This document shows, one piece after another, positions 62,912-64,000 of a stretch of 64,000 nt of DNA. Made by a program: the position numbers and the translations under genes. How positions within the stretch are numbered: the first letter of the stretch is position 1; each line of letters starts with the position of its first letter. Below the pieces are notes generated by a model, which ran no database searches, was not told where the DNA came from, and saw nothing but the letters and a program-made list of their open reading frames with translations. This DNA comes from Paludibacter sp. (lineage in GTDB: Bacteria; Bacteroidota; Bacteroidia; Bacteroidales; Paludibacteraceae), in the NCBI GenBank assembly GCA_019163375.1, contig JAFLKK010000007.1, forward strand, positions 124,001 through 188,000. Direction: 5' to 3'.

Positions 62912-64000
62912 AACCGATAATAGACACAATACTCATCATCGAGGATGACCCCGGCTTAATTGAATTGATTAACGAAAAAATTCAAGAATGCGGTCATCAT
63001 ACCCGTTGTTTTCAAACAGCTGCAAGTGCATTTGAATGGTTGGAGAACAATACCCCCATTTTAATGATGCTCGACTATAGCCTTCCTGACATGAATGCAC
63101 AGGAGTTTATCGGTTCATTAAAGAACAGCAATAAAACGATAGCTCCATTTGTGGTAGCCACAGGGCGTGGCGATGAAAGAATTGCTGTGGAAATGATGAA
63201 GCTCGGTGCTAAGGAATACATAATTAAGGATACACACTTTCTTGAAATGATACCCTTTATTGTTTCTAAATGTATTTCGGAAATTGAAAAAGACAATAAG
63301 TTACTACTCACTGAGCAAAAGATAGTTGAATTAAGTCAATTCAACAAGCAAATAATTGAGGGTGCTCACGAAGGCATTGTTGTATACGACAAAGAGATGA
63401 ATTACCTGACGTGGAATCCGTGTATGGAAAGAATAACCGGTATTTCAGCGAATGATGTACTTGGTAAAAATGCAATTGAGTTATTCCCCTTTTTGGAAGA
63501 ATCGGGGGAGGTCATAAATATCAGAAGAGCCATTGAGGAAAAGAAAATAACTGAAAACGAATTTAGATTTCACGTTGCCAGTACCGGGAAATGTGGTTGG
63601 GCTAGTCAAACTTCAGGGCCTCTGTTTAATTCCGAAGGTGACGTAATTGGAGTAATTGCTACGGTTCATGATGTTACCAAACGAAAAAAAGCCGAGGAAA
63701 CGCTGGAACTTACAAAACAAAGTTATGTCGACATTATCAATTCCGTATCTGAAGCCATTTATGTATTAGATGAAAATTCAACCTTTATTGACGTAAATGA
63801 AGGTGCCCGAAAAATGTACCGATTATCTAATGAAGAGCTGATTGGAAAAACACCGGCAGACGTGGCTGCACCGGGATTAAATAATTTAAAGCATATCCAA
63901 AAAATATTGCAGAACGTATTCAAAACAGCTGCACCTGCAACTTTTGAGTTTTGGGCGATGCGTAAAAATGGAGAAGTTTTCCCAAAAGAAGTAATTGTAA
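62908..64000 (+). CDS. response regulator with PAS domains, partial (right edge)
   Basis: The visible 364 residues begin MKPIIDTILIIEDDPGLIEL, a receiver domain with Asp56 in MMLDYSLPDMN and Lys about 105 in YIIKDTH. Two PAS modules follow (about residues 135-260 and 265 onward), the first ending in a PAC tail ATVHDVTKRKKAEE. The gene continues beyond the window and may end in a histidine kinase domain, making a hybrid protein. It starts in a 4-nt ATGA overlap with the upstream regulator, so the three genes are one signalling operon. Confidence 0.88.
   Translation, partial: MKPIIDTILIIEDDPGLIELINEKIQECGHHTRCFQTAASAFEWLENNTPILMMLDYSLPDMNAQEFIGSLKNSNKTIAPFVVATGRGDERIAVEMMKLGAKEYIIKDTHFLEMIPFIVSKCISEIEKDNKLLLTEQKIVELSQFNKQIIEGAHEGIVVYDKEMNYLTWNPCMERITGISANDVLGKNAIELFPFLEESGEVINIRRAIEEKKITENEFRFHVASTGKCGWASQTSGPLFNSEGDVIGVIATVHDVTKRKKAEETLELTKQSYVDIINSVSEAIYVLDENSTFIDVNEGARKMYRLSNEELIGKTPADVAAPGLNNLKHIQKILQNVFKTAAPATFEFWAMRKNGEVFPKEVIV

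Overview
The window looks like a chromosome segment of a Bacteroidetes bacterium, most likely order Bacteroidales. The signs are an atpD-atpC-(membrane protein)-atpB-atpE gene order, TAnnTTTG-type -7 promoter elements, AT-rich non-coding DNA, few Shine-Dalgarno sequences, and typical family members such as a Bacteroidetes-type BamA/TamA lipoprotein and a succinate/acetate-type CoA-transferase. No mobile element, CRISPR array or rRNA gene was seen.

Layout. 1-3.6 kb: the distal half of an F-type ATP synthase operon on the minus strand (partial c subunit, a subunit, small membrane protein, epsilon, beta). 3.9-5.7 kb: lepA. 6.1 kb: a lone tRNA-Phe with its own promoter and terminator. 6.2-33 kb: a large exopolysaccharide/capsule locus, all on the minus strand. 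It starts with a Wza-like export lipoprotein and a Wzc-like tyrosine autokinase. It continues through an acyltransferase, Wzx-like flippase, membrane acyltransferase and Wzy-like polymerase, then a run of glycosyltransferases, two deacetylases and two GNAT/FemAB-like transferases. It ends with a WecG/TagA-type glycosyltransferase and two paralogous priming phosphotransferases. Hairpin terminators at about 11.55, 9.63 and 8.13 kb split the tail into separate units. The locus is rich in paralogue pairs and has no nucleotide-sugar synthesis genes in view. 33.5-36.5 kb: a secreted TPR protein and small secreted or unknown proteins. 36.8-44 kb: transaldolase, dnaG, a radical SAM protein, a short GT-B-like protein and a low-complexity secreted protein. 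43.8-59 kb: CvpA-like protein, RNase HII, a BamA/TamA-like protein, a SpoU methyltransferase, uvrA, a membrane LytTR regulator with a LiaF-like protein, a SAM methyltransferase, a secreted C1 peptidase, an M20 dipeptidase and a CoA-transferase. 59.5 kb to the end: a multi-PAS histidine kinase followed by two response-regulator genes, the last cut by the window edge.

How the genes fit together. The polysaccharide locus encodes a nearly complete Wzx/Wzy-type pathway: priming on undecaprenyl phosphate, stepwise sugar transfer, tailoring by deacetylation and acylation, flipping, polymerisation and export. The rest is mostly housekeeping genes in short units.

The most interesting non-coding signals are four. 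One is a multi-hairpin leader closed by a 9-bp long-range stem that ends 2 nt before the start codon of the SAM methyltransferase (53382-53538). One is a rod-like structured segment with minus-strand terminators between 43570 and 43795. Another is an inverted array of 8-nt repeats abutting a start codon (40712-40815). The last is an array of 7-nt and about 21-nt repeats inside a two-gene unit (52167-52349). All functional names are inferred from sequence motifs by eye; no database search was run.
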